Assembly: GCF_900241005.1 (NCBI RefSeq)
Contig: NZ_OEST01000002.1
Span: forward strand, 656,457 to 720,456
Length of the DNA stretch: 64,000 nt
Direction of reading: 5' to 3'
Origin: Bacteroides cutis
GTDB lineage: Bacteria > Bacteroidota > Bacteroidia > Bacteroidales > Bacteroidaceae
A program made the position numbers and the translations under genes. Shown here piece by piece: positions 37,516 to 46,531 of this stretch (its first letter is position 1; the number at the start of each line of letters is the position of its first letter). The notes under the pieces are model-generated. The model was not told the DNA's origin, made no database searches, and was given only the letters and a program-made list of their open reading frames with translations.

Positions 37516-37872
37516 ATGAAAAAGATTGAAGCTATCATCCGCAAAACCAAATTCGAGGAAGTGAAGGACGCGCTTCTCGAAGCGGATATCGAATGGTTCT
37601 CTTACTATGACGTAAGAGGCATCGGGAAATCAAGACAAGCCCGTATCTACCGTGGCGTACTATACGACACCAGTTCCATTGAACGGATTCTAATCTCTAT
37701 CGTGGTACGCGATAAAAATGCGGAGAAGACCGTACAGGCCATTATCAAGGCAGCGCAAACCGGCGAAATAGGTGACGGCCGCATCTTCGTCATCCCCATT
37801 GAAGACGCTATCCGCATCCGCACGGCCGAAAGAGGTGACATCGCTCTCTATAATGCCGAACAGGAAAGATAA
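37516..37872 (+). CDS. glnK: PII-family nitrogen regulatory protein
   Basis: 118 residues, cytosolic trimer that reports 2-oxoglutarate and ATP/ADP and gates AmtB. It starts MKKIEAIIRKTKFEEVKDAL. The T-loop keeps the Tyr in IYRGVLYDTSS, the usual uridylylation site, though the loop composition differs from enterobacterial GlnK. The 2-oxoglutarate/ATP region is GEIGDGRIFVIPIEDAIRIRT. The order glnK then amtB is the classic pairing. Confidence 0.93.
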   Translation: MKKIEAIIRKTKFEEVKDALLEADIEWFSYYDVRGIGKSRQARIYRGVLYDTSSIERILISIVVRDKNAEKTVQAIIKAAQTGEIGDGRIFVIPIEDAIRIRTAERGDIALYNAEQER

Positions 37873-37959
37873 CAGACAGCACTTAAATCACTCAAAGTCC
37901 ACCGGACGGCGTGCCCGGTGACAAGTAAAAATACAAGTACAACAAAAATCAAAGAGATT

Positions 37960-39417
37960 ATGGATAAATATATGATATGCAGTTTTACCAAACTGTGTAT
38001 AGCCCTTGCTATATTCGCGGCTTTCTGCTTTACTACAGATACGTACGCACAAGATTTCGTCGTGACGGACAGTGTAGCGGCTGTTGCCGCCGATGTGGTT
38101 GCCTCCGGAGAAGTAGTTCCTGCCGAAGAAGAAGCAGTGACAGACACGATTTCTCAATTGGTTTCCGGTGTCAACACTGTGTGGATGCTGCTGGCAGCTA
38201 TGCTGGTGTTCTTTATGCAACCGGGCTTTGCATTGGTTGAAGCCGGATTTACCCGCACCAAGAATACCGCCAACATCCTGATGAAAAACTTTGTAGACTT
38301 CATGTTCGGCTCACTGCTCTACTGGTTTATAGGTTTCGGCATCATGTTCGGTCTGGGTGATTTCTTCGGGACTCCCCACTTCATGAGCCTGATATTTGAA
38401 AGCAATGGTCTGCCCGACACCTCATCATTGCCAACCGAAGGCTTTCTCGTATTCCAGACCGTATTCTGCGCCACTGCCGCAACCATCGTTTCGGGCGCTA
38501 TGGCAGAACGTACCAAGTTCTCTATGTATCTGATATACACTATTTTCATCAGTGTATTGATTTATCCGGTGTCCGGTCACTGGACGTGGGGTGGTGGCTG
38601 GTTGATGAATGGTGAAGAAGGTTCTTTCATGATGAACGTATTTGGAACGACTTTTCATGACTTTGCAGGTTCTACCATCGTACATTCCGTAGGCGGTTGG
38701 ATTGCACTGGTCGGCGCTACAATTCTAGGTCCACGTATCGGTAAATATGGAAAAGATGGAAAATCAAAGGCCATTCCCGGACATAACCTAACTATTGCAG
38801 CGCTAGGTGTATTTATCCTCTGGTTTGGATGGTTCGGTTTCAACCCGGGGTCACAATTGGCAGCCGCTACTACCGATGATCAGGTGGCTATCTCATTAGT
38901 ATTCCTGAACACAAACTTAGCAGCATGCGCAGGCGGTTTCTTTGCATTAGCAGTTAGTTGGATGAAATATGGGAAACCTTCCTTATCATTGACTCTGAAT
39001 GGAATTCTGGCCGGTTTAGTAGGTATCACGGCAGGATGCGATATGGTATCTCCGTTAGGTTCCGTCATTATAGGTGCTCTTTGCGGCATATTGATGATAT
39101 ATTCTGTAGAATTTATTGACAAGACTTTGAAGATTGACGATCCTGTAGGTGCAAGTTCTGTACACGGTGTATGCGGCTTCACAGGAACCATCCTCACCGG
39201 ACTGTTTTCCACCAGCGAAGGCCTCTTCTATGGCGCAGGCGCAGGATTACTTGGCGCACAGGCATTCGGCGCACTGATAATAGGCGCATGGGCGGCAGGT
39301 ATGGGATACATCATCTTCAAAGTCCTCGACAAGGTACACGGTCTCCGTGTCTCCAAACGAATTGAAGAAGAAGGACTTGATATTTACGAACACGGCGAAT
39401 CGGCTTATACAGCATAA
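37960..39417 (+). CDS. amtB: Ammonium transporter
   Basis: 485 residues from the ATG at 37960; the GTG at 37918 is possible but lacks support. A signal-like segment ending at TYAQ is followed by about 50 residues and then 11 membrane segments. Amt motifs include FFMQPGFALVEAGF, DFAGSTIVHSVGG (first pore His) and VHGVCGFTGTILTG (second pore His). The length fits Amt with an N-terminal extension. Stands between glnK and glnN. Confidence 0.93.
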   Translation: MDKYMICSFTKLCIALAIFAAFCFTTDTYAQDFVVTDSVAAVAADVVASGEVVPAEEEAVTDTISQLVSGVNTVWMLLAAMLVFFMQPGFALVEAGFTRTKNTANILMKNFVDFMFGSLLYWFIGFGIMFGLGDFFGTPHFMSLIFESNGLPDTSSLPTEGFLVFQTVFCATAATIVSGAMAERTKFSMYLIYTIFISVLIYPVSGHWTWGGGWLMNGEEGSFMMNVFGTTFHDFAGSTIVHSVGGWIALVGATILGPRIGKYGKDGKSKAIPGHNLTIAALGVFILWFGWFGFNPGSQLAAATTDDQVAISLVFLNTNLAACAGGFFALAVSWMKYGKPSLSLTLNGILAGLVGITAGCDMVSPLGSVIIGALCGILMIYSVEFIDKTLKIDDPVGASSVHGVCGFTGTILTGLFSTSEGLFYGAGAGLLGAQAFGALIIGAWAAGMGYIIFKVLDKVHGLRVSKRIEEEGLDIYEHGESAYTA

Positions 39418-39475
39418 AAGAGATTTTTTTACTCTAACATAGTTTTTTAAACCAACAATTACAACTCAAGGTATT

Positions 39476-41665
39476 ATGTCAAAATTGAGATTCAGAGTAG
39501 TAGAGACGGCGTTCAAGAAGAAACCCGTTGCGGTGGCAGTTCCGGCGGAACGCCCGTCGGAGTACTTCGCCAAGTATGTATTCAACAAAGAAAAGATGTT
39601 CAGGTATTTACCCAGTAAGGTATATGCCAAGTTGACTGACGTGATTGACAACGGCGCGCCGCTGGACCGCAGTATTGCGGATGAAGTAGCTGCCGGCATG
39701 AAGAAATGGGCGATTGAAATGGGCGCCACCCATTACACCCACTGGTTTCATCCGTTGACCGAAGGCACTGCCGAAAAGCATGATGCTTTCGTGGAACATG
39801 ACGGTAAAGGCGGTATGATGGAAGAATTCACCGGCAAACTGCTCGTGCAGCAGGAACCGGATGCATCCAGTTTTCCGAATGGTGGTATACGCAATACGTT
39901 CGAAGCACGAGGTTATTCAGCATGGGATCCCTCCTCTCCCGCGTTCATTGTGGATGACACACTTTGTATCCCGACTATCTTCATTGCATACACCGGTGAA
40001 TCCCTAGACTACAAAGCACCGTTGCTGAAGGCCCTACGTGCCGTAGACAAAGCCGCTGTAGACGTATGCCACTACTTCAATCCAGAAGTAAAAAAAGTAT
40101 ATGCCTATTTGGGGTGGGAACAGGAATACTTCCTGATTGATGAAGGTCTGTATGCTGCCCGTCCCGACTTGTTAATGACCGGTCGTACCCTGATGGGACA
40201 CGACAGTGCCAAAAACCAGCAGTTGGAAGACCACTATTTCGGAGCAATTCCTGCCCGTGTGGCCGCTTTTATGAAAGAGCTGGAAATCGAGGCATTGAAA
40301 CTTGGTATCCCCGTTAAAACACGTCACAATGAAGTAGCTCCCAACCAGTTTGAATTAGCCCCTATTTTCGAAGAATGTAACCTAGCAGTAGACCATAATA
40401 TGCTCATTATGTCGTTGATGCGTAAGATTGCCCGTAATCATGGTTTCCGTGTATTACTACACGAAAAACCATTTAAGGGTATCAATGGTAGTGGCAAACA
40501 CAACAACTGGTCATTGGGAACCGATACCGGTATCCTGTTGATGGGTCCGGGGAAGTTACCCGAAGACAACCTGCGTTTCATCACTTTCATCGTGAATACC
40601 TTGATGGCGGTTTACAAACACAACGGTTTGTTGAAAGCCAGTATTTCCAGCGCAACAAATGCCCATCGACTGGGTGCCAATGAAGCGCCTCCTGCAATTA
40701 TTTCCAGTTTCCTCGGCAAACAGCTGTCACAGGTACTAGAGCATATCGAGGAAAGTACGAAAGACGACCTGGTAAGCCTAAGCGGTAAACAAGGCATGAA
40801 ACTGGATATTCCGCAAATACCGGAACTACTCATCGATAATACCGACCGTAATCGTACCAGCCCGTTTGCTTTCACCGGCAACCGATTTGAGTTTCGTGCC
40901 GTAGGTTCGGAAGCAAACTGTGCCAGCGCTATGATTGCACTGAACTCTGCCCTTGCAGAACAACTGAAGGAATTTAAAAAAGATGTGGATAAACTTATCG
41001 AAAAAGGTGAGCCGAAAGTTTCAGCCATCCTTGACGTTATCCGCAAATACATCAAAATCTGTAAACCTATCCACTTTGACGGTAACGGTTACAGTGATGA
41101 GTGGAAAGCGGAAGCAGCACGGCGCGGTCTGGACTGCGAAACCAGTGTACCCGTCATCTTTGATAACTATCTGAAACCGGAAAATATCAAGATGTTCGAA
41201 TCCATCGGTGTCATGACAAAAAAGGAGCTAGAAGCCCGCAATGAGGTGAAATGGGAAACCTACACTAAAAAGATCCAGATTGAAGCCCGTGTCCTCGGAG
41301 ATCTGGCGATGAACCACATCATCCCCGTAGCTACCCAGTATCAAACGGATCTGGTGGACAATGTATACAAGATGAAGAACTTGTTTACAGCAGAAAAAGC
41401 AGTAAAATTATCGGCCAAAAATATAGAACTTATCGAAGAGATTGCGGATCGTACGGCTTTCATAAAAGAACATGTCGACACTATGATTGAAGCCCGAAAA
41501 GTGGCCAACAAAATTGAGTGTGAACGTGAAAAAGCCATCGCCTACCACGATAATATTGTACCGATGATGGAAGAAATCCGTTATCATATCGATAAGTTGG
41601 AGCTCATCGTTGACAACCAGATGTGGACACTGCCCAAGTACAGAGAATTGTTATTCATTCGATAA
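39476..41665 (+). CDS. glnN: Glutamine synthetase, type III
   Basis: 729 residues, the size of GSIII (about 700-730), against about 470 for GSI. Makes glutamine from glutamate, ammonia and ATP. Catalytic-domain motifs include KTRHNEVAPNQFELAP, GINGSGKHNNWS and NRTSPFAFTGNRFEFRAVGS. The N-terminal GSIII-specific region starts SKLRFRVVETAFKKK. With GltBD elsewhere in the window it completes the GS-GOGAT cycle. 58 bp after amtB. Confidence 0.96.
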   Translation: MSKLRFRVVETAFKKKPVAVAVPAERPSEYFAKYVFNKEKMFRYLPSKVYAKLTDVIDNGAPLDRSIADEVAAGMKKWAIEMGATHYTHWFHPLTEGTAEKHDAFVEHDGKGGMMEEFTGKLLVQQEPDASSFPNGGIRNTFEARGYSAWDPSSPAFIVDDTLCIPTIFIAYTGESLDYKAPLLKALRAVDKAAVDVCHYFNPEVKKVYAYLGWEQEYFLIDEGLYAARPDLLMTGRTLMGHDSAKNQQLEDHYFGAIPARVAAFMKELEIEALKLGIPVKTRHNEVAPNQFELAPIFEECNLAVDHNMLIMSLMRKIARNHGFRVLLHEKPFKGINGSGKHNNWSLGTDTGILLMGPGKLPEDNLRFITFIVNTLMAVYKHNGLLKASISSATNAHRLGANEAPPAIISSFLGKQLSQVLEHIEESTKDDLVSLSGKQGMKLDIPQIPELLIDNTDRNRTSPFAFTGNRFEFRAVGSEANCASAMIALNSALAEQLKEFKKDVDKLIEKGEPKVSAILDVIRKYIKICKPIHFDGNGYSDEWKAEAARRGLDCETSVPVIFDNYLKPENIKMFESIGVMTKKELEARNEVKWETYTKKIQIEARVLGDLAMNHIIPVATQYQTDLVDNVYKMKNLFTAEKAVKLSAKNIELIEEIADRTAFIKEHVDTMIEARKVANKIECEREKAIAYHDNIVPMMEEIRYHIDKLELIVDNQMWTLPKYRELLFIR

Positions 41666-41721
41666 GAAAAAGATTAGACATTAAAATTATCTATTTCTTT
41701 TGTTGGTTGTTTTAAGTTTGT

Positions 41722-41761
41722 AGAGGGAGAAGTACCGTGAGGTAGTTCTCTCTCTCTGTTT
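41722..41761 (+). terminator. Intrinsic terminator after glnN
   Basis: A near-perfect 15-bp stem from 41722-41736 and 41741-41755 (AGAGGGAGAA with TTCTCTCTCT as the outer part) followed by CTGTTTTT. It closes the nitrogen block. Confidence 0.65.
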
Positions 41762-41785
41762 TTACATAATCTGTGGTAAAAACAG

Positions 41786-42660
41786 TATCTTTGTCCTCAG
41801 AAGTTACGAAAAAGGTCTAATTTGCTGAAAATGAGCGTTGGATTATCGCTCTTGATAGTAATAGGTTACGATTTAGTTAGTTATCTACTGCATTATCCTT
41901 CTGCGTGTTGCGTAACCTTCAAAGAACTCTTCGCGTGTAAAAATAGCTGTTTTATCCGAGATTTTGAAAGAAATTCCAGGATTATTTTATTCCCTTATTC
42001 ATTAGTTTTTCTGTAAAAGCGATTTTATCCGTCGGCACACCATTGCTTGAACAAACGTGTTCCGACTACCGCATAGCCAAAGAAAAGAGCATTGCTTCAC
42101 GTCTAACATATATAATTCATCCCTCAGTTCAAAGGCGTTCCGGAAATAGTTTTTTAGATGCCATGTTGATTCTCGTATATCATTGAAGGCGCTATAGGAA
42201 ACTATGGGGGTGTTGTATCAAACCGGATTTAGTTATGAAGATGTGTCTGTATCTCCCTCCCCCGATTTTATAGATCGGCAGATTTAAGACACACCCAGTC
42301 GTCCGACGGAAGTCCCGTCAGATTATTATTTGACATCTGATATTTTGGTGTGAGAGGTCTCCTATACGGTTAACCTGAGGTATCCTCAATTATTTGCCGG
42401 TATCCGTGATGTCCTGCAAAGTTTACCGTTATCGCGCATTTCTTTTCCCTTATCACGATGGCTCCAAACATTATTCGTTTGATGAATTGTCAACTGTGAA
42501 GCTTTCGGCCTCCGTTCCCCAGAAACCTGTATGCCTGAAGTCGTAAAGCAGGACCTGCGCGGCGGCATAGAAAAAAAGGTGGGAATAGTTGGCCCTGGAT
42601 GAACCGCCGACATACGAGTGGAACAACACCTGTTCTACAAACCTTTCTCAGAGTGAACAT
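41786..42660 (+). pseudogene. Decayed coding sequence of unknown origin
   Basis: A perfect TATCTTTG box at 41786-41793 is followed by broken plus-strand frames. One stretch from about 42018 reads SVGTPLLEQTCSDYRIAKEK and continues protein-like to a stop. Another from about 42207 stays in one frame through in-frame stops (MGVLYQTGFSYEDVSVSPSP; EVSYTVNLRYPQLFAGIRDV; KQDLRGGIEKKVGIVGPG). On the minus strand a competing frame near 42500-42640 also looks protein-like (YAAAQVLLYDFRHTGFWGTE). I could not assign a family. It is best described as gene debris next to the restriction-modification remnant. Confidence 0.35.
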
Positions 42661-42816
42661 TACGACCAGCAATATCCATGCGCCTACAACTTGACAAGAA
42701 ATACGGAGGGTCAGCTAATACCATGTCGATAGAATTATCTTCTAATTGCTCCATTAGGGACAAACTAACGCCATTATATAAGCTGAAGCATTTGCTATGG
42801 GTAAGGCTGTTACATG
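42660..42816 (-). pseudogene. Truncated second N6-adenine methyltransferase (beta class)
   Basis: A minus-strand trace reads SLYNGVSLSLMEQLEDNS, then MVLADPPYFLS and breaks off. The DPPY catalytic motif preceded by the N-terminal substrate-pocket motif is typical of beta-class enzymes such as M.HinfI and DpnA. Only about the first 35 residues of the family remain, with no clear start codon, and the sequence after the DPPYFLS motif is unrelated. It sits directly after the HNH nuclease stop. Confidence 0.6.
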
Positions 42817-43542
42817 TTAGTCTTCGTTTGATTGTTCGTTTATAAAGTTTGAAACGAGGTCTTTGATTGTTTGTTCGGCATTTTTAACACCAACGAGACT
42901 TATCAACTGTTCATAATCGTCAATTTCGTTGTTTGTAAAAGTTACAACAATCTTTCGCTCATCTTTACCTGCAATGTGAGTGTAATTCTCAGGATGAGAC
43001 CAGAAGCAATTTTTACAGACTTCTACATCTTTTGATGTCCAATTGGGACAATGTTCACACGTCCACGATTTTGCTCGGTTTGCAGAGGGGCTTAACAACA
43101 TGTAACAGTCAATGTTATTTTCGTCTTGTTCACCGTCTATTTCATAAGGTATGCGATGATCCACTTGCAGCAACCTTTCTTCCATAGGTTGAAGATATAT
43201 GAAACATACCGAGCCATACTTGTCAATTAGAGCCTTTTTTTAAGGCTTCTGAGAGTGCGGTCCTACCTGCTACCTTAGACAACTTATTGTCCGCAAATAC
43301 GGGGTCGCCAAACTTGTATGCTCCAATACTCTTTCCTTCGCTGCTCTTTACAGTGTAAGTAACAAGATTTACACCACGTTCCCTAACGTCTCTAGCCGCT
43401 CTTGGGGCATGTTTATATCCGTAATTCTTCTCAAGCTCTTCGGTAGTAATGAAGCTGTGTTTTAGAATATGTGAATTACAGTAGCTGGACGTTTGTCTGT
43501 AATTGCGTTGAGTTTATCAAGTATGTCTTTTGGATATTTCAT
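42817..43542 (-). pseudogene. Frameshifted HNH restriction endonuclease
   Basis: The gene starts ATG at 43542, overlapping the methylase stop by 4 bp (ATGA), and reads MKYPKDILDKLNAITDKRP. It changes frame near 43470, where HILKHSFITTEELEKNYGYK continues. It changes frame again in the A7 tract at about 43240 and ends with the HNH domain: LLQVDHRIPYEIDGEQ with two CxxC zinc pairs (CEHCPNW; CKNCFW). Two frameshifts make full-length enzyme impossible without recoding. A C-terminal piece with the HNH motif, 42817-43185, stays open. Read together, the product would be about 240 residues. Confidence 0.75.
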
Positions 43543-44441
43543 AATGCGAATATTAATTGTTCTTGTACTTTTGGTTGTGCCACATTCTGGAGATTTGGAC
43601 TTAGATACAAAGCCTCATAAGTAACTTCTTTTTTCCCTAATAACAGAGCTTGACTGGAAAGACCAGCGTTAAGCATTACCTTTCTAAGCCCAAGTTCATT
43701 CGGCAAATCGTTACCATATTGCTTATCTCCACAACTTCCATCATAACTGATGATATAATCTATGCCTCTTCTGTTGAGATCTTCTAAGCTTTCTACGAAT
43801 TCATCGAAGTTTATGCCTGAAAAATATCGGCTATCTCTAGTAGCACAAACACCTTGGTACGGGGGATCCATATAAACAATATCACCAGGATTAGTCATTT
43901 GTAACACTTCTCTATAATCTATTGAAGAAAATTCAGTTCTATTCTTTAAATAATTCGAAATACGAAAAATATTCCTCGCAAGATTAGTAGGTGACGTTCC
44001 TTTTCTTCTTTTGTCAGGAGATTGGTTAAATTGCCCATTGTTACCATATCGAACAGAGCCTTTTACACATCGTGCCAATAAGTATAACATGTTGGCTGCG
44101 CATTGGTTGCCATTATTAAAATCATCACGAACTTTATAATAGTGTGCAACACCACCTTCCTCATAAGTTAATTGCTCACTCCAAACCCGTGTATAATCAT
44201 CAAGTAAGCGTTGGGGGTTGTTTATAACTTCCTCCAACACACTTACAAGAGGTGTATTGAGATCGTTGAGACGATATGATTGGGCTTTATTCAGTCTAGA
44301 TACGGCAATAGTTATAGCCGCCATTCCAGCGAAAGGCTCAATCAAGCGGTTAAACCGTTGCGGGAAATATGGCAAGATTTGTGGTGCAAGATTTCTCTTC
44401 GAACCTTGATATTGAACTATATGCGGAACAGTACCATTCAT
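43539..44441 (-). CDS. Adenine-specific DNA methyltransferase, D12 (Dam/DpnM) class
   Basis: 300-residue alpha-class N6-adenine methyltransferase. The AdoMet-binding motif is LIEPFAGMAA (33-42), preceded by YQGSKRNL, and the catalytic motif is YMDPPY (190-195). The order FxGxG-like then DPPY is that of Dam and DpnM. The frame is intact. It is the methylase of a type II system, still likely functional and protective although the nuclease is broken. Recognition sequence cannot be read directly; GATC is one possibility given the family. Confidence 0.9.
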   Translation of the reverse strand: MNGTVPHIVQYQGSKRNLAPQILPYFPQRFNRLIEPFAGMAAITIAVSRLNKAQSYRLNDLNTPLVSVLEEVINNPQRLLDDYTRVWSEQLTYEEGGVAHYYKVRDDFNNGNQCAANMLYLLARCVKGSVRYGNNGQFNQSPDKRRKGTSPTNLARNIFRISNYLKNRTEFSSIDYREVLQMTNPGDIVYMDPPYQGVCATRDSRYFSGINFDEFVESLEDLNRRGIDYIISYDGSCGDKQYGNDLPNELGLRKVMLNAGLSSQALLLGKKEVTYEALYLSPNLQNVAQPKVQEQLIFAL

Positions 44442-44509
44442 TGTTTTTATTTGTATGGAAAAAGTTCATTTATTTGAAGACGAAGATCTTCCAAAGAAAA
44501 AGTCATAAT

Positions 44510-44716
44510 TTACTCTTGATTGGAAGGTGTCAATAAATCACGCCTATCAACCTCAAGTAGAGTTGCTATTTTGTCAAGAGTATTCAAATCAGGCTGAACA
44601 CTGTTATTACACCATTTACTAACAGTACAAGCAGACTTGCCTACTTGTTCTGCTAACCACTTGCTGGTTTTGTCCTGCTCTGCAAGAACTGCTTTTAAAC
44701 GATTTAATTTAGCCAT
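44510..44716 (-). CDS. XRE-family regulator, probable controller (C) protein
   Basis: 68-residue helix-turn-helix protein from the ATG at 44716 (MAKLNRLKAVLAEQDKTSKW); the HTH is KWLAEQVGKSACTVSKWC. Small proteins of this kind control the timing of restriction-modification expression. It lies 68 bp before the methylase gene in the same direction. A TATCTTTG box 10 bp upstream of the ATG predicts a leaderless or nearly leaderless transcript, a trait often seen for such controllers. An upstream in-frame start at 44746 would overlap the promoter and is rejected. Confidence 0.8.
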   Translation of the reverse strand: MAKLNRLKAVLAEQDKTSKWLAEQVGKSACTVSKWCNNSVQPDLNTLDKIATLLEVDRRDLLTPSNQE

Positions 44717-44725
44717 GTTATTCAA

Positions 44726-44747
44726 CAAAGATAAAGTTTGGCGCAAA
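44726..44747 (-). promoter_or_regulatory. Promoter and candidate operator of the controller gene
   Basis: TATCTTTG on the minus strand at 44726-44733 and the inverted repeat TTTGGCGCAAA at 44737-44747 just upstream. The repeat is a candidate controller-protein box. The transcript would begin about 3-5 nt before the ATG. Confidence 0.45.
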
Positions 44748-44755
44748 GCGTAAAG

Positions 44756-44836
44756 ATATTAGAATTATATGACATAGACGAATCAAATCTTCAAAAAGTT
44801 ACAGACTTGCTTATGGTTTCTATGAAATCAGGGTGA
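44756..44836 (+). pseudogene. Short orphan reading frame, possibly the end of a decayed regulator
   Basis: Reads ILELYDIDESNLQKVTDLLM and then VSMKSG before a stop. The composition is protein-like but there is no start codon. The rest of the 410-bp spacer to the next gene (44837-45131) holds no other assignable sequence. Confidence 0.25.
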
Positions 44837-45131
44837 TTTATCCAGAAGAGTCCTTTTAGGGTACACAAAACGGTGAGGAACGGTACAATCTTTTTCCGTG
44901 ATCTGATTTTTTTTGCGTGAGTTGTCAGCAACTTACTATGTCTTAAAGATTTGTTTCGCTATTCGTATCCATTTCACACCCTTTCGGGCATGGTTACGAA
45001 CAAGAAACGTAGCGGTGTCTTGATTTGGCTTCGGCAGTGCTTTTTATGGCTTCATGAATATCGGCAGCTCAATCAAACCCCTTGTAAATCAATTCTATCA
45101 CTATGTCTTTCCGTGTTTCACTTTTTTGTCG

Positions 45132-45139
45132 TACCTTTG
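45132..45139 (+). promoter_or_regulatory. -7 box of the S37 peptidase gene
   Basis: TACCTTTG, 20 bp before the ATG at 45159. This argues against the in-frame ATG at 45054. Confidence 0.55.
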
Positions 45140-45158
45140 TCCAATAAACTACGAAACC

Positions 45159-46451
45159 ATGAAAAAACTACGCAATTATCATGCAACATTTTTGCTGTTA
45201 TTTCTATGTGTAACAGTTTCACTGTCGGCACAAAACAATTTACTACAAAAACTCAATAAGGTTTCCGCTATTACAGAAGTTAAACAGTTAGAAACGACTG
45301 TATTCCCGGAAAAGTATGTAACCTATTTTACTCAACCACTGGATCATCGCCATCCCGAAAAAGGGAGCTTTCGCCAACGTATCATTGTTTCTCATGTCGG
45401 TTATGACCGACCGACAGTACTTGTCACCGAAGGTTATGGAGCTACATATGCTCTCAATCCCCAATACCGTGAAGAACTATCAAAATTGCTTAATGCCAAT
45501 ATGATATTCGTAGAGTATCGCTATTTTCTCGAATCGACTCCCGACCCCAAAGACTGGCAATATCTGACGGCTGAGAATTCTGCTGACGACCTACATGCCA
45601 TTACCACAACTTTTAAGAATATTTATTCGGGTAAATGGATTGCAACCGGTATCAGTAAAGGAGGTCAGACTACCCTGCTTTATCGTACATTCTATCCGGA
45701 TGATGTAGATATCTCCGTACCCTACGTGGCTCCGCTCTGCTATGCTGCAGAAGACGGACGCCATGAACCTTTCCTCCGGAGAGTTTCTACAGCCGAAGAC
45801 CGCAAGAAAGTTAAAGATTTTCAACTGGAAACATTAAAACGAAAAGCAACGTTATTGCCTGTATTTGAGAAGTATTGCCAAGATAAAGGCTATAACTTCC
45901 GTGTACCTATTGAAGAAATTTACGATTATTCGGTATTGGAATATTCTTTCGCTTTTTGGCAATGGGGCACTCCCATCAGCTATATTCCGCCAGTTACGGC
46001 TTCAGATGAAAAAATCCTTGCTCATTTGCTATCCATCAGTGAACCTTCCTATTTTACTTCTAACAGTGGTGAAACTTCATTCTTCGTACAGGCTGCACGC
46101 GAACTCGGATACTATGGTTACGATATCCATCCCTTCAAGAAATATCTATCCATCAAGTCCAGTAAAGGCTATTTGCACCGTATGATGTTGCCTGAGGAGT
46201 TAAAAGACATGAGTTTCGACAAGACATTGAGCAGAAAAATTAAGAAATATCTAAAGGAGAATGACCCTAAAATGATTTTTATCTACGGAGAAAATGACCC
46301 TTGGACAGCTGCAGGAGTAACCTGGCTGAAAGAGAAAAAGAATATCCACGTATTCATACAACCCGGAGGAAGCCATAGGGCACGTATCAATACGTTACCC
46401 GAAGCAGAAAAGGAACAAGTAATAACATTAATAAAAGAGTGGATGCACTGA
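45159..46451 (+). CDS. S37-family peptidase (PS-10 / tripeptidyl aminopeptidase type)
   Basis: 430-residue exported serine peptidase. A signal peptide ends at SLSAQ (residue 25). Alpha/beta-hydrolase features are the nucleophile elbow GISKGG (Ser166), the acid region YGENDPWTAAGV and the His in GGSHRARI near the C-terminus. Family S37 removes tripeptides from protein N-termini; the asaccharolytic role of relatives suggests peptide feeding. It has its own promoter and converges on thrE with a shared terminator. Confidence 0.8.
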   Translation: MKKLRNYHATFLLLFLCVTVSLSAQNNLLQKLNKVSAITEVKQLETTVFPEKYVTYFTQPLDHRHPEKGSFRQRIIVSHVGYDRPTVLVTEGYGATYALNPQYREELSKLLNANMIFVEYRYFLESTPDPKDWQYLTAENSADDLHAITTTFKNIYSGKWIATGISKGGQTTLLYRTFYPDDVDISVPYVAPLCYAAEDGRHEPFLRRVSTAEDRKKVKDFQLETLKRKATLLPVFEKYCQDKGYNFRVPIEEIYDYSVLEYSFAFWQWGTPISYIPPVTASDEKILAHLLSISEPSYFTSNSGETSFFVQAARELGYYGYDIHPFKKYLSIKSSKGYLHRMMLPEELKDMSFDKTLSRKIKKYLKENDPKMIFIYGENDPWTAAGVTWLKEKKNIHVFIQPGGSHRARINTLPEAEKEQVITLIKEWMH

Positions 46452-46475
46452 TAAAATCCATATTACATATAAAGA

Positions 46476-46505
46476 AAAAGAGACTGCGATATCACAGTCT
46501 CTTTT
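46476..46505. terminator. Bidirectional terminator between the peptidase and thrE
   Basis: A perfect 11-bp stem, AAAAGAGACTG / CAGTCTCTTTT, with a short loop; T runs on both strands. Confidence 0.75.
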
Positions 46506-46531
46506 ATAAAATATATTCCCGAAATAAGAAT

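Noticed and set aside
44455..44508. 17-residue plus-strand and 19-residue minus-strand frames between the controller and the methylase
   Set aside because: Very short, without a convincing ribosome site or known match; treated as spacer.
45054..45158. Upstream in-frame start of the S37 peptidase
   Set aside because: It would place the promoter box TACCTTTG inside the gene and bury the signal peptide 35 residues in.
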